NCBI RefSeq assembly: GCF_003590095.1
Contig: NC_039483.1
Coordinates: 15,438,001 to 15,502,000 of the forward strand
Direction of reading: 5' to 3'
DNA: 64,000 bases
From: Trichoplusia ni
Taxonomy: Eukaryota > Arthropoda > Insecta > Lepidoptera > Noctuidae
Made by a program: the position numbers and the translations under genes. The notes under the pieces are model-generated. The model was not told the DNA's origin. It did no database searches and was given only the letters and a program-made list of their open reading frames with translations. Shown in pieces: positions 12,683 through 25,692 of this stretch (its first letter is position 1; each line of letters opens with the position of its first letter).

Positions 12683-12836
12683 GTGCCTAAATTTAGAATA
12701 GTTCCTTATTTTATTTGCCTGATTATCTTGGTTCAAATAGGTCTAAAAATACTGTGCTGTGCCGTTTTTTTTTGTAAAAATTTAACAGTATAAACCGCCC
12801 CTGAAATATATTTTGACTAGAGGAATAGTCTAGTCT

Positions 12837-13005
12837 TGGAGATCCTGTACAGTACGCCAGTCTGTGAGTGACATGTCGATCGATCGATTCGATCCCTGCG
12901 TAGGACTAGTATTATTTTGTGTGATTCACGAATGCTTATTCTGAGTCTGTTCGAATTAGTGTGTGATTTGAATGTTTGTGAAACTCACCTTAATACATGT
13001 CATAC
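12837..13005 (+). repeat. SINE-like repeat between IntS5 and GPN1 (+)
   Basis: It carries 'gattcgatccctgcgtagga' followed by 'tgtgattcacgaatgcttat' and 'gtgatttgaatgtttgtgaa', the forward version of the family found inverted in IntS5 introns 8-11. It includes a tandem gatc run (cgatcgatcgat). It lies 240-400 bases upstream of the GPN1 start. Confidence 0.65.
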
Positions 13006-13095
13006 AAATAATAATAAAAGTCGTAGTATAATACGATACATATTTCCCAGTTATTGATTTTTTGTCATACGGTCTATGGCAATTTCAACATTAGT

Positions 13096-13120
13096 TGTCA
13101 TTGTTGTCAGTTGACTGACA
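13096..13120. promoter_or_regulatory. TGTCA/TGACA cluster upstream of GPN1
   Basis: Pentamers TGTCA at 13096 and 13105 and TGACA at 13116 lie within 25 bases, about 130-155 bases before the GPN1 ATG. This resembles the cluster upstream of IntS5. A promoter function is inferred. Confidence 0.35.
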
Positions 13121-13250
13121 GTTGAAAGCATGAGAGCGTTGTGTTTGTTGGGTTGTAATTTACTGATGTTGTGATTAAACTGTGCGCATTTCAAGAAAAG
13201 TCTTAGTTTATGTTATATTAAGTGCAGCCTAGTATTACCATTCTGTAAAT

Positions 13251-16200
13251 ATGGCTGCTAGTGAGGAAAAACCTGAAGCAATGGAGGAAGACTCTAGGAA
13301 ACCAATATGTTTGATTATTTTAGGTTAGAAAAGTGTTTTTTATTATTTTTATGTGAAAAGCCAGTATTTACCTAAAAATACACAAATATTTACGACTTTA
13401 CATATAAAATGGGACTTACTGTATATTGTGTAAACCTATTTACGTGAATTAACACACTAAATCTTGAAATTTTGCTTATTTAGCATGACAATGTAAATAT
13501 ACTGACAGGTTTTTCGTATTGTAGTAATTTCCTGAAATAATACCCAACTATTAAATGCTACAGATAAAATATAACATCTCGAACTTCACTTTTTCTGTAT
13601 AAACCCTTTACAACAAGTATATAACTCTAGTTTCACATGCTGTTGATGTGTTATAGGAATGGCGGGCGCCGGTAAGACTTCATTCACACGTCGTTTGTCA
13701 GGAAAGGTTATTGACGGATCAAGACCTTACCTGATCAACTTAGATCCAGCTTGTAGGGAAGTTCCTTATCCTGCTAATATAGGTAAATCTACTATTCATG
13801 ATTCTATATAATCTTGAGTCTGTTAGCCCGAGTGGCAATCAAAAGATATGATAAAACGAGTATATGTTATGCAAAGATACATTATATATTACATTATCAA
13901 GTAGTTTACCATATTCAATCATATGTTCAGGTAAAAAATATACAAGATAATTAAAATGGGATCTGAGCAGCCAAATCCTTGCTTGTCATTGATTGTCGCA
14001 AATTTCCATAAAAATAACAATTAATTTAAAACAGAAAGAAGTGGTGCTTGTTATTATAATGTTTATAAACTATTTTCCAGATATTCGGGATACTGTAAAC
14101 TACAAAGAGGTTATGAAACAATATGGGCTGGGACCCAATGGAGGCATAGTAACAGCTCTTAACCTATTCTCCACAAAGTTTGGTCAAGTTGTGGATCTCA
14201 TTGAGAAGTCAGGCAAGAAACACAAATACTGTATCATAGACACACCAGGTAAATACTTTACTATTCATCCAACAAGTTTATGTTCTTAATCTATGAAAAT
14301 GAAACTGATGATTCAATTTTATAAGATGGAAAATAAGATGTGTGAGTAATCTAATATATAAAATTCCCGTGTCACGATGTTAGTTACCGTACTCCTCCGA
14401 AACGGCTAAACCGATTTTTACCAAATTTTATATGCGTATTCAGTAGGTCTGAGAATCGACCAACATCTATTTTTCATACCCCTAAGTGATTAGGGTAGCT
14501 CACATAAAAAAAAAAATATTTTATTTTTTGGACGAAATTGTTTGTTTTTATTTTTTTATAATGTGGCATTAAAAATACACACCACTAGAAAAAAAAATTC
14601 GGCGAAACAACGTTTGCTGGGTCAGCTAGTAATATTATATTATAGTTTCATTTTATACACATAGTAGTAGTACAGCTTCAGAATTATTTATATTAGGTCA
14701 TAAGTTAATGATAATTTCTCAAATGATAGATTAAAAAATGTATGTTACATAAAGCAACAATTAGCTCTTTTTGCAAAGTTTCGCTTCCATACTTACTAAA
14801 TAGTATTATTTTACTTGTTACAACTTTTTACTTTCTGGTATCTTACTTCTAAACGAAAGTAACCTTTATTAATGTTAATTACTTCACTAATTCCAGGTCA
14901 AATAGAAGTGTTTACATGGTCAGCATCAGGCACAATAGTAACAGAAGCATTAGCATCATCATGTCCTACAGTAGTTGTGTATGTAATGGACACCGTCCGC
15001 AGTGTCTCACCTGTCACATTTATGTCCAACATGCTGTACGCCTGCTCAATATTGTACAAGACAAGGCTGCCGTTCATTGTTGTTATGAATAAGGTAAGAA
15101 TGTGGGATTTATTATTTGATATGGACTTTTTATACCTACACATGATAACTTTTTTGATTGAAAAATGTATGTTTGTTCTTACCAGGCTTAGCTCAAGTCT
15201 AAGAGAAATAAAATCTAAATATTTAAGTGCTGTTAAATAAATAAATAAATATTTTCTCGTTGATATTGGTGACTTATTGTCATCTAACAACAATTCATAT
15301 GTATATATGTAATATCAACAATTCATTTCATTCAATCAATAATTCATTATGGTTTTAAACCTCCCAGTAAAGCACATTCAGTTGCCCCTATGGTATTAAA
15401 GTATTTATAAAAATATACAACCTTGTTTAACATATCCCTCTCGTATTATAAAGACAGACGTCGTAGACAATGCTTACGCAGTTGAATGGATGCGAGACTT
15501 CGAGGCGTTCCAAGAGGCGTTGGACGCGGAGGGTGACGGCGAGACTGAAGGTGGGAACACCTACATCGGGAACCTGACGCGCTCTATGGCGCTAGCTCTT
15601 GATACATTCTACACAGATCTGAGGTGCTGTGGAGTCAGTGCACACACTGGTGCTGTGAGTATTTTTATTTATTTAACTGCTTTATTTATGCATACGAAAA
15701 AAAAAACTAATCTTTACAAAGAGATACAAAAAGGTTCTGCTTATTCATCAATCAAAAGAAATCTGCTAGCAGCATTCATAATTTTACAGCGAAGTGTGTG
15801 TGTGCTTTTATTTCCATTTGACTTGTGGTCAGGTCAGCTCTCATTTATTTGTTAATTTAATAATAACAAGTTAGTTGTGAGAATTATGCTATTTCCAAGT
15901 TGACAAGTAATTTAGCTTATCATGAAACTGGAAAGAGCCATATGATTTTGGTGCTCAATATGATAAGAAGAAGAATTAAAGAAATTGGTCCATTAATTTT
16001 ATTATTTTTAAGTATTGCCCGTTTATTTCAGGGTCTGGATGAATTCTTCAAACTAGTAGATGAGGCTGCAGAAGAATATGAAAAGTATGTATGGATTTGC
16101 CTTAAGTTCACATAAATTCGTTTTTCAATAAACTAAAACATTTTTGTGTTATTTTCTGCACAGAGAATATAAAACAGACTGGCTGAAAATGCGTGCAGAA

Positions 16201-17042
16201 AAGTTAGAAGAAGAAAAACGGAAAGAAGAGGAATTAAAAAATAAAGGTACATAAAATAGATAGTCAATTTAAATTTATTTGTAAAAACAAAATTTATCCT
16301 TTACAATATTACTTGTTCCGTAGGTCCAGATGACACTGTGATAGATAAGACGAACTTAATTGAAGAAGTATCAGCAGGCCGTGAGATTAGCGACATGTAC
16401 CTAAAGCACCCGGCTAATGAAAGTTCTAGTGACGAGGAAGGCACGGAGAACGAACCTGAAATAGGTATGTGTGGAAAACCTCTTTTGTTTATACTTTTCT
16501 TAACCAATCAACTGGGCCTATTGCGGTCATAGATGTGGCACAAGTGGCGCCAGGACGCTCGGATCTCAGTCTTCCGCATCCACCTTGCTTACTCTTTTAG
16601 TCTAAAGTATATGGACGAATAACTAGGATCTCAAAATCATTATAGATACAAGGGCTTTAAATTTGCTGTTTTCTCTAACAGACATAAAACAAACAAATTT
16701 TTTACCTGATGACAATTTTTATGCAATGCTAAATGATACTAATTAATGAAGGCCATTTCTGCTACTAATTAGGCACTGATTATTGAATTAATAATGGTTT
16801 ACGTATTTATCGGGACTGTCAAACTAGTTTTTCACCCAATGGAATCCTTAATCATGAGCTGACGGGGCTGAGGGGTCGCGAGTCATATTAGGCACCGTTT
16901 TTATGAGAAATACTTCTATAGTTTTTTAAGGGGTTTATAGCAATACCATTTTATTCCAGATGACAAACCAGAGGACGTGGCGATGTTCCAAGAGTTTATA
17001 AGGAAACATGTGAAACCAAACGACAGCGGAAACAAAACGTAA
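13251..17042 (+). CDS. GPN1: GPN-loop GTPase 1
   Basis: GPN1 is a cytoplasmic-nuclear shuttling GTPase that works with GPN3 in assembly and nuclear import of RNA polymerase II. Exons: 13251-13323, 13657-13782, 14081-14248, 14897-15093, 15454-15654, 16032-16084, 16164-16246, 16324-16464, 16960-17042. All phases match and the product is 374 aa, the same length as human GPN1. Visible motifs are the P-loop GMAGAGKTS (residues 25-33), the family-defining GPN loop within GLGPNGG (about 82-88), the switch motif DTPGQ (120-124) and NKTD (187-190, split by an intron), followed by ECF-like WMRDFEAFQEAL. The C-terminus is a Glu/Lys-rich coiled coil (about 265-295) and an acidic tail (SSSDEEGTENEPE) typical of GPN1 rather than GPN2 or GPN3. 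The start is the first ATG after the TGTCA cluster. AATAAA follows at 17073. Confidence 0.97.
14345..14632. repeat. Lepidopteran interspersed repeat in GPN1 intron 3
   Basis: It starts 'taatatataaaattcccgtg' and continues through 'actcctccgaaacggctaaa' and 'gattagggtagctcacat' to 'ctgggtcagctagta'. I recognise this consensus as widespread in moth genomes. A short related block, 'cctcttaaacggctagaccg', occurs near 55907. Confidence 0.65.
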
Positions 17043-19485
17043 TTATAAGGTCGTTAAAAGACTGTTAATATAAATAAAGGTAAGAATATGTTAGAAACCA
17101 ATGTTACAGCATAAAAACTGCTTGTTAAGAATTAAACAACTGAAATTGTCGTAACTTGTATTTATTTTAAATTTGTCAACACAACCATTTGTAATTCGCA
17201 AACGATAGATGTATTTACGAATGCAATTTAATAAATATTAAATGTGATAAAGATCTTGATAAAATTATTATTAAAGCTATTAAGTAAGATGTTTTCAATT
17301 ACTGTAATAAGGCATATTCATATACACAGCAACATAGATTTAATCAGCTAAATATTTGTTGAAAAAATACAGTACAAAGACAATTATGTTAATGTCAAGT
17401 AAAATGCCGAAAAATAAATAAGACGATACAAATTATAAACAACTAAAATAATTACGAACATATTTACAAATTATACAACATAACACCTGGTTTCAGAAAA
17501 AATATTCTACTCAAAAAGTTACCACATACGCCTTGTAAGACCAAGTTCGCACAATTTGAATTTTGAATTATAAATTGTATTTTCAGACGACAGCGCTTTT
17601 ATATCGCCACGCTTTGTATCAACTAGCTTTGTATGTCCAATACTCTGCTACGTTAATTTCTACTTTAAAGCTTAGGTCTTAAAGTATACATTTAAAAGCT
17701 TAGGCAGTCTGGATGATAGACTTTTAAAAAGCAGCCGTAAATGAATAAGCGCTTTCATCGATTTTTGGTCTTTTAGCCAGGTTAGTTTGTCATTGTGCGC
17801 AGTGTGTTGTTCATAAAATAATAAATAAATAAAACATGCATAAAAAATATTTTTTGATCGGCACTTATGCAATTTTCATAGGTATGTTTGGTAATTACAG
17901 TATCCAGTAAATAAAGTGTCCTTAAGTAATTGCAGAAAACTTTTTTTCAATTCAATTCTTAAGTATATAAAATAAATTTTAACAATATTCTAAAAACTGA
18001 TTAAGTCAGATTGTTGGGATAAGTAATTTTATTTGTTATGTTAAGTACTTTAATGTGATTAAAAGATAACTAAAGCGCCAATATTTTTAATTATACCATT
18101 ACTATTTAAATTCGAGATGTTAGAGATAAATAATTTAGTTTCATGAGACAGAATTGTAATGTAATCCATCTGATTTGTCATTCATAATTTAAATATGTAG
18201 AATGAATAGTAATTTGAATTGCCATTTAAAACTTCCGTTCCTAATTAGTAGTCATTTAATATGCCATTTAAAATCTCCATTAATAAATAATAAAGTAAAT
18301 AGTAAACGAATATTAAATGGTACAGATAGTTCAACTCATCTGCGCGTGCGCCGCTATGTGTGTGTGGGACTGAGTCCTATGTTCAATTATTGAGATTTGA
18401 ATGTGTGCGTGGCAAACAAATGGACATCATTGTATATTAACAAAGGTCACACACACATGACGTCGTGCGCAAAGCCGAGTTGAAATGATTTTTAGTATAG
18501 CAATTGGCCTATTAAACTAAGATTTTAGGTTAATTAGGTACTTTTGACCGCAATTTGGTATAGCGTACGAAAGATAACCGCTGAGCGAGTTTGTCAAATC
18601 GTAGCTAAAAGACAGTGTATTGTATTTGTATGAATGTATTATTATGACGGTCATTTCAGTTTTAAATGGGTTATATAGCCGAGCGAAGGCAAGGACCACG
18701 TCATTTGTAATTTAAAGACTTTAGAGCCTTAGTACAAATGCAGAGTGCATACTTAAGTATTTATGGGTTTCTTTTGTTTTCATTTTATTGTACAGATGAC
18801 GTGTGTTTCTTAATAACTTAAAAATTATTGTGCTGTAGTGTGACATTAACGCTTCGCGCTTGTTTCATGAGATATTTTTTTCTTAAGAATGTTTCTTGTT
18901 AAAAATTAATGTGTTTATGTTAATTAAGTTAATGGCTTAGTAATTACGACCATCGGTTTAGGTTTTTTTCGATTACTGTATTTTTTTTGCCGATAATTTG
19001 TAGTTCTACTATTTATGATTATCTTTTTGTAAATATTTATGCAATAAGGGGTTCAAGTTCAACTTTATTTTTAAAATAATGTAATAGCCGTGTTATCTGG
19101 TCATTATAAGATGACCTAATAAATTATTACTAGATATTAAATTCGAACTAGGGATGACGTGATTATGTCGTCAGCTACCGACCATGTGTTGGTAGAAAAA
19201 TTGTTTAATATTTTTAAAATGTAGAAACAAAAATGTATTTATCCTTTTTTTTGCTGACTTTATCTATGGTATCGTTGACACAGGGTAAACTTAGACAATA
19301 TGATGGTTCTTACCAACAAGGAAAAAATAAATAAGTGAAATAATTTCTAACCTAATTTCTCAAAGAAAACTGAAGTCTCAATTTACCCCGTGTTACTTGC
19401 ATAGAAATCATTTAAAACATTATTTGTACCTGTCTATATCACGTCCGTAGCTAATTTAGTAATTATTATAACTATTAAGTATTTG
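17043..19485. other. Convergent intergenic region (3' ends of GPN1 and FAD synthase)
   Basis: No coding sequence is recognised. The GPN1 poly(A) signal AATAAA is at 17073-17078, with more AATAAA copies beyond. The inverse hexamer TTTATT at 19064 could serve the FAD synthase transcript from the other side. A weak imperfect duplication around 18205-18290 repeats 'gccatttaaaa'. The rest is AT-rich. Confidence 0.6.
17073..17078 (+). terminator. Poly(A) signal of GPN1
   Basis: Canonical AATAAA 31 bases after the GPN1 stop codon. Confidence 0.7.
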
Positions 19486-22406
19486 CTATACACAGGAAGG
19501 AGGTATATGATCACTATTTGTTATATGATTGCTATCAATGCCGTTTGTCAAGTGACTGTTGTGGTTGTATTCGTGTCCATTGACGGGTAGCTTAGGCGAT
19601 GAGCCGCGGCCAGCCCTCTCTAGCGACGCATCGGATAGCTGCCAAGCTGGTAAGTACGTAAGGGCGCCGTATTTGTCCTTGTGTGCTAATGCGGGGTTCG
19701 GCCATGTGTTGTCTGTGCTGCCTATTGATGTGTATCTGTTTAAGAAACCATATTATTAGTCACAATATTTACATAACATTATAACAAAACCCACACTATA
19801 GAAGTTGCATTTCTGCATTCACGGCTTCTATGGACGGAAATAGAAAACTTCGAATTGAAATTCAAGAAGATTATTCAAAAACTGCTGCTAACTTTGTGTG
19901 GCAAACTGATTTTTGCGTTTGCCAGACAAAATTGAATGAAACTATTTTTAAGATACAAATATGATCTGTTATAAAATGAAGGGAAATCTAGTATGCTTTA
20001 TGATGCATAGATATATCTCCGATTTAGAAACGGTTTGATAGAAAAGAGTCTGTTATGAGAGATAAGAACTACAAATATTTATCAGTGATTGCACGCGCTT
20101 CTGCACTTGTTATGTACGAGTGCAAAGAGACCACGTGGAGCTGTTATTTACATAATTTAAGAATCTTTACCTGTCAAAACACAGTTAATACCGCTATTTA
20201 TTTAGTAAAATGGGTTCTTTCTAAGTTATTTCTACACATTGTTAAAAAGACTATCGAGCCTACTTAAACTTACTACTATATGTTTATATGTTTTACTCCC
20301 TGGTGAATTAATTAAGGATAATACTTCCAGGAATAGTAAAACTATACAATAACCACATACTAATTAACGTTTTTGACTGATATTTTTATTATTCTTTGTA
20401 TTCGTGGATCTTCGATACAAGGCAATTTAAAAGATATGACTTACCCTTTATCATATAAGCTACAATAAGGCACTCTCTGCTGCAGGGTATAACTCCATAT
20501 CTGATGGTAGGTCCAGTTCAGTAACGGGGACACTCGGATTATCTGTGGCCAGCTTGGATCCGTAGTCTGTTGGATAAATGTGGACAAAGTTATAAGCTTT
20601 GCGAAATTATGCACGGAAGATATTGAAAATCTGTTAATTAGAGACAAGTTCATAATAACATTCGCACTGCGAAGGTATTGTTTCAAACTTATAATATAAG
20701 GTTTTCGCCTACTGGAAATATAAATTGAACTTAGCGTCATACAACCTGCTTATGTCTAATCAATGGATAAAAGGAACATTATCCAAAGATATGTTACCCG
20801 AATAGAACGTAAGATAAATTAAGTTGTTTTCTACATTGAAAAATATTCTTATTATTTTGATTGGATGAATCTACTGGATTAGTATATGGATAAGTTTAAG
20901 TATAAGTAATGTTTGTAAGATAATCTTGTCAACTGATTTACTTACGACCGATTGGAATTCGAATGTTATGAACATTCTTCACTATCAATATCGTTGCCAA
21001 AAATGTCCTTTTAAAATTCCTACAGAAATAACTTACTATTTACTACATAACCGCCTAATTCCTAAAGATAACGATGTTATTACAGTATTAGCTATCAGAT
21101 TTAACGCAAACATTTTTATTTGCATTCTTCTTTACGATAAACAAACTTTATGATGCGTGGGAGGGCTTTTTTTTGCACTTCTGTGTGTGAGTAATTGAAT
21201 ATACACACATACACATGGGCTTTAATGGTAATTTAGTACACAAGGTAGTCAGTTATTAGTCACAAGGTTAGAAAGAGTATTCTTATTGTTGACGTCAATA
21301 GTTTTAAATCTGCCTAGTTTTTTATTTCACTGGGATTTACAAACATTCAAGTCATATGCACAAAGAGTCCCAGATTCAGGACGAGAGTTGCGTGCGTGAG
21401 AATGAACTGAAAAAAGGGAATGCTACAAAAAATAAGTAGGCAGAAGAGGCAAGTGGTAAACTAATAAAAAAGAACCTGATCGCTGCTGGGCCAACCCGCT
21501 GATATTAGGAACATGAAAAATAACAAAATGGTAAATCTGAACGGACCAGAACCTGAACGACAGGAGTAATAAAAAGTTGATGTTACCTGCATAAACTTTA
21601 AGTTCTCGCTGTAGGGGTCTGTCCTCCTGGTCCCCATGAGACACGCCTTCAGCCGACTGTCCTGCTCCAACAACCTCTGCAGCGTCAACTTCAGTTCACC
21701 TTCAGTCACTATCAAATTAACACCATAATGTTCTTCGATTTCTTTCACGAAACTTTCGATTTCTCTAAACGGTCCCTTTGTACGTATATACACAATTTTG
21801 AGTTCACTACCGATGTCTTCGCGTTTGTAAATATCACGCAACACGTTTATTGTCAAGTCTAGTAGCACTGTACAGTCTTTGCCGCCGTTAAATGAAAGGA
21901 AAACTTCGTCGATTTTGTATTTTGTGAAGCATTCTTTAAGTACCTGGAAATAAGAACAAGTTTTTAGAGTCATTTTGAACTTCAGGACAGATGTCAAAAA
22001 TGCAAAGAAAAAAGTTCTTTGATGCGTAGTAGGAGAGTAAGAAGAATCATGCCACTGGCCTTCATAAAAGTTAAAATATTATTTTACACTGTTTGCTTTC
22101 AAAACAAGCAAGTCATTACAACTGAGTAAGTGCTAATACGACATCTATATCTAGCTACTCACGGTGTGTATCAGGAAAATAAAATCTCATTATTACGCAC
22201 TCAGATTGTTCAATTCTTAATCAAATAGAAATACAATTAATTAAAAAAAACATGAGCGCAAAAATCATTACGTGCGAATAAAATATGTGAATAGAGTTTT
22301 GTATGTTTTCAATGTTGTAGTATTTTTTTGTTTATCATAAATACGAGGATCTAAATCATACCTGTTCAGTCTCTTGCAAGATATCTGTGACGTCGGGAAG
22401 GTCCAT
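19486..22406 (-). CDS. FLAD1: FAD synthase (FMN adenylyltransferase), PAPS-reductase-type domain
   Basis: FAD synthase transfers AMP from ATP to FMN to make FAD. On the minus strand the exons are 22406-22362 (taking the ATG at 22406), 21943-21587, 20566-20445 and 19735-19486, giving 257 aa. All junctions are GT-AG with matching phases. Key motifs are FNGGKDCT (about 33-40, the PP-type nucleotide-binding loop), MGTRRTDP (118-125), DPSWPQ then PLLNWTYHQIW (about 137-160), VPYCSLYDKGYTSIGS across the last junction, and LSDASLERAGR near the C-terminus. These are diagnostic of the eukaryotic FAD1/FLAD1 synthase domain. The first exon can also be read from an acceptor ending at 22449, with an in-frame TAA soon before it, so extra upstream exons are possible. 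I see no N-terminal molybdopterin-binding-like domain (as in human FLAD1) up to 25.6 kb. The last exon is overlain by a meaningless + strand open frame. Confidence 0.92.
21335..21385 (-). repeat. SINE fragment in FAD synthase intron
   Basis: 'caaacattcaagtcatatgc' followed by 'acaaagagtcccagattcag' matches the inverted core of the IntS5-intron repeat family. Confidence 0.5.
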
Positions 22407-22448
22407 CGCTATATTATTATCTTCGTCGGCAGTTTGAATTGCTCTGGC

Positions 22449-25001
22449 CTGCGGAACGCGAAACAGCTTTTATTTATTATCTACCAAATTAAATACGATG
22501 TTACGCTTAGTGACTTCGATATTTTGTCTGTTTGTTACAAAAACTCCAAGGTCGCGATAAAGATATTTATTATTATTATTTGGTTAGTTAAAGTACCTAA
22601 CAGCTACTTAATCGTGATGGTTGTGTGGCGAATATGGTCGCAAAATTTGGGATTTAGAATTAAATTTTGGGAATCAGATTATTTCCCTATCCAGGTTAAA
22701 TACGTAGATTTTTTTACTAGGCTTAAATATGTTGTAGTAACTGTTTCTTAATGACAAATGCATTACGTAAAGTACTCATTGAAAAAACACTTTTTCAAAA
22801 AATAGTATTCGTTACCAAGATTCAGTTTAGCATTTCTTTATATTACACTTATCTTATACTTAGAAGTTTTTGAATAATTCTCTTGAAGTCTTTTTTATAT
22901 TAAATGTATTAAGCAACCCCGCGAGACATACCTAAATACATAAAAAATACCGTTTTAAGTTACTCGTGAATTTATTAGCGTCGATTCAGCGACGGGGCGA
23001 AACCTGACTGGTTCGTTTGAAGGAAATATATCCTCTGCAGACAACTTAATTCAGTTTGCACAGCTGATAACATTTTAACATAATGCATGGGTAATGGAGG
23101 GAAGTGCTCATTAGAATTCTTTCTTTGGCTATCTTTATCTTGATACAAGAATTATTTTCCTTTGAGATTATTTTGCGTTTCCTGCATCATTTTGGGAGTA
23201 TTTTTCAAGACTATTAATGTTGGACATTTTTGACAAACAATATTTCACAGTTTAAATGTAAGAAAATTATGGATGAGGTGTTATCTTCATTTCATTTTAT
23301 ACCTTATAATTTCCTTTTAATCTGCGTACAATCACGATTTTCAGTAGAGTCGATTGCTAAGACCTGATGAGTATGCGCAAAAACTAGTATTTAAGTGTAA
23401 TTTCTAGAAATTGCTCAACAGGCTCATTTACATGATATTTCGGAAAAATAACAATGATTTGATATCAAGCCTTCGGGAGTGAGTCTAATGTGTAGTACTA
23501 GCTGCAAGTTTACTTAAAATAATCGAGTTCTATTTCAATCGAATTTAAATCGATTTGGTGCTCTGGGAACTGACACTAGCGCAAATGCGTTCTGAGGGCA
23601 ACGTTGGTTCTACGCTTGATCGACGACTTACGTTGCTGATGACACTGGACCGCTACACGAACTTAATATTGTCAAAAACAGAACGAAACCAGTTCCAACA
23701 CTGCGCCTTTAGATATTTTTTTAACCAATAACGTAACCTCCTTTATTATTTTACCGTTGAAGCTCTTTGCAATCTATCGGGTATGGTGTACCTATCTTAG
23801 ATAATTTTGAAAAAGTAATCGGTTAATATCAGTATGTAAAGTAAGTATGTCAGAATTATCGAAGCCTGCCTGAACTCTATGTATGTGTCAATGCAATAAT
23901 TCGTTTTGTTTATCGTAACTTGCTAAAAAGAATTAAATCCTACATGCTAAATACCCACCAACATCAATCTGGTAATTCAATCAGTATAATTTCGAAATGT
24001 ACGTATAAAATTAATAGCTAATCAGCTAATGATTACATCCTCTGCGGTGCCGTCATTACGCGCATGCAACGAAGCTGCGAAAGTAATAATTAGATAAGAA
24101 CCTACTTATTCACACGTTGTCAGTGATCGTCTATGATTAGATACAGTAGTTTTTTACATCTTTGTTTCGTCAACTTTCAAAGAATTGAGTAAGTAGGAAA
24201 GCCCTAGGCATTCCCTATAGAAGGTGTGAGTAACCGTTACATCATTTAATATAGTGAAAGCATATTAACGCTTACGGTGTCTGTCTATAATCGCTTCACC
24301 AAGAGATAGTTTGGGATCGAGAATAAGGATGTACGAAGAATGCCACTGGATCTTTGATGTTGACTGGTCTACCACGAGCCATGAGCTAAAGTGTTATCAA
24401 CCGACTGTTGTGTCTTTGTACCTACCTACATTAAAAGCGCTAATAATTAAATCAGCCTGTGATAAATCAATTATAGTTGTAGTCATGCTTAAATTCGCAA
24501 TCGATTCTTAGGCTTACCAAATCTAATCTGCACCAATTAATGTTATCCTCGTAATATTATGAATCAATGAAAATAATACGGTCACGGGTAATTGCAAGAT
24601 TATGGAAGTCATTTGTGAGGTAAGAATAAATGCAAATAGTAGGTACTGCTTGATTATATTATTGTTGACTAACTTGATTACCATCAGCTCAATACAGGAC
24701 TCTTGTTGTTGAGGAAACGAGATGCCGCTATGCGCTGTCTGGTGTGTAACATGCTTCTATTATGACAACAGTCCCACATAATGCTTTTTCGTGGAAGCAT
24801 TTTTGTTCCTGATAACATGCTACATGGGAAATAGCCGATAGTGTAAAAGTGACTATTGAATTAGGAACTTGGTAAGTACTTAGTAAGGCAGAATTCGCAG
24901 ATGTTACATTTTAAATATTATCTATAACATAAACCATCACCATATAAACAAGCTAAACCTTAAGATATTTCTAAGGTTGCGTTAATTTTCTTGCAAAGTA
25001 A
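22449..25001. other. Region upstream of FAD synthase, no gene recognised
   Basis: AT-rich sequence without a recognisable exon on either strand. A fragment near 24708-24780 ('gaggaaacgagatgccgcta') resembles pieces at about 39605 and 58625, so it is probably repeat-derived. The real 5' end of FAD synthase should lie in its left part. Confidence 0.5.
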
Positions 25002-25226
25002 GCTGGCAGCGGGACAACGCGGCTTGCGGCGTCTCTCTTACACAGCGACAATAATATTACTGTAAAAGGTGATGACGACCCTTTAAACATTCTACTGGGT
25101 GCAGCAAAAGTCGAGCAGTGCATTGCGAGCGATCCCGTGACTAGCTTAAGCACTAGATGGGCGCTGTGTGTTGTTAGTTGGAGGAAGTCTGCCAAATGCC
25201 CACGTCGTGCCCTTACGCTAGCCTGA
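25002..25226 (+). other. Unassigned exon-like open segment
   Basis: A stretch of about 74 codons between TAA and TGA, with higher GC than its surroundings and protein-like composition (includes VKGDDDPLNILLGAAKVEQ). There is no ATG near its start. An AG that could act as an acceptor lies at about 25008-25009, but no convincing donor is seen. The opposite strand is also open for about 75 codons. I do not recognise the sequence. It could be an isolated exon, a decayed gene copy or transposon-derived. Confidence 0.25.
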
Positions 25227-25602
25227 TGACTTAAAAAGGGTAGCTACTGGTTTCCACTGGATGCAGAAAGCGGAGGCACGAGTTTTATCGACCAACTTGA
25301 AGGAGATCTTCGTATGGCATCATAGGACTTACTACGTTACGATTGATTTGCCTACACTCAGTCAACAAGACTATCAAAACATGAACCTCATACATACTTA
25401 CAGAAGTTCATCTGATTTACTATAAAAAACAAGACTAATACAAAATTTTCACAATATATAGCTCTTATCAGCTCTTATCATGAGTTATGTCATTTATGAT
25501 AGTATGAGTAAAATTGAACAAGATATTTGCAAACAATACTCAGAAAATTTGTTTTCTGCTGAAGCAGTAGACCAAATTAAAGACAGTTTTTATGCATAAA
25601 AA

Positions 25603-25608
25603 TTTATT
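25603..25608 (-). terminator. Candidate poly(A) signal of TRMT5
   Basis: TTTATT on the + strand reads AATAAA on the minus strand, 85 bases beyond the TAA at 25693-25695. Its position fits transcription across the full-length frame, including the part after the internal TAG. Confidence 0.5.
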
Positions 25609-25692
25609 ACATAATTTTTGGTTTACATAAAAACACTACAAAAGTTACCAATTGGCTCTTATCAATAATATTATGAAAATCTTAGTAAACAC

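Noticed and set aside
19559..19759. A + strand frame of 66 codons
   Set aside because: It is the antisense shadow of the last FAD synthase exon, which reads YTSIGS...LSDASLERAGR on the minus strand with correct splice phase.
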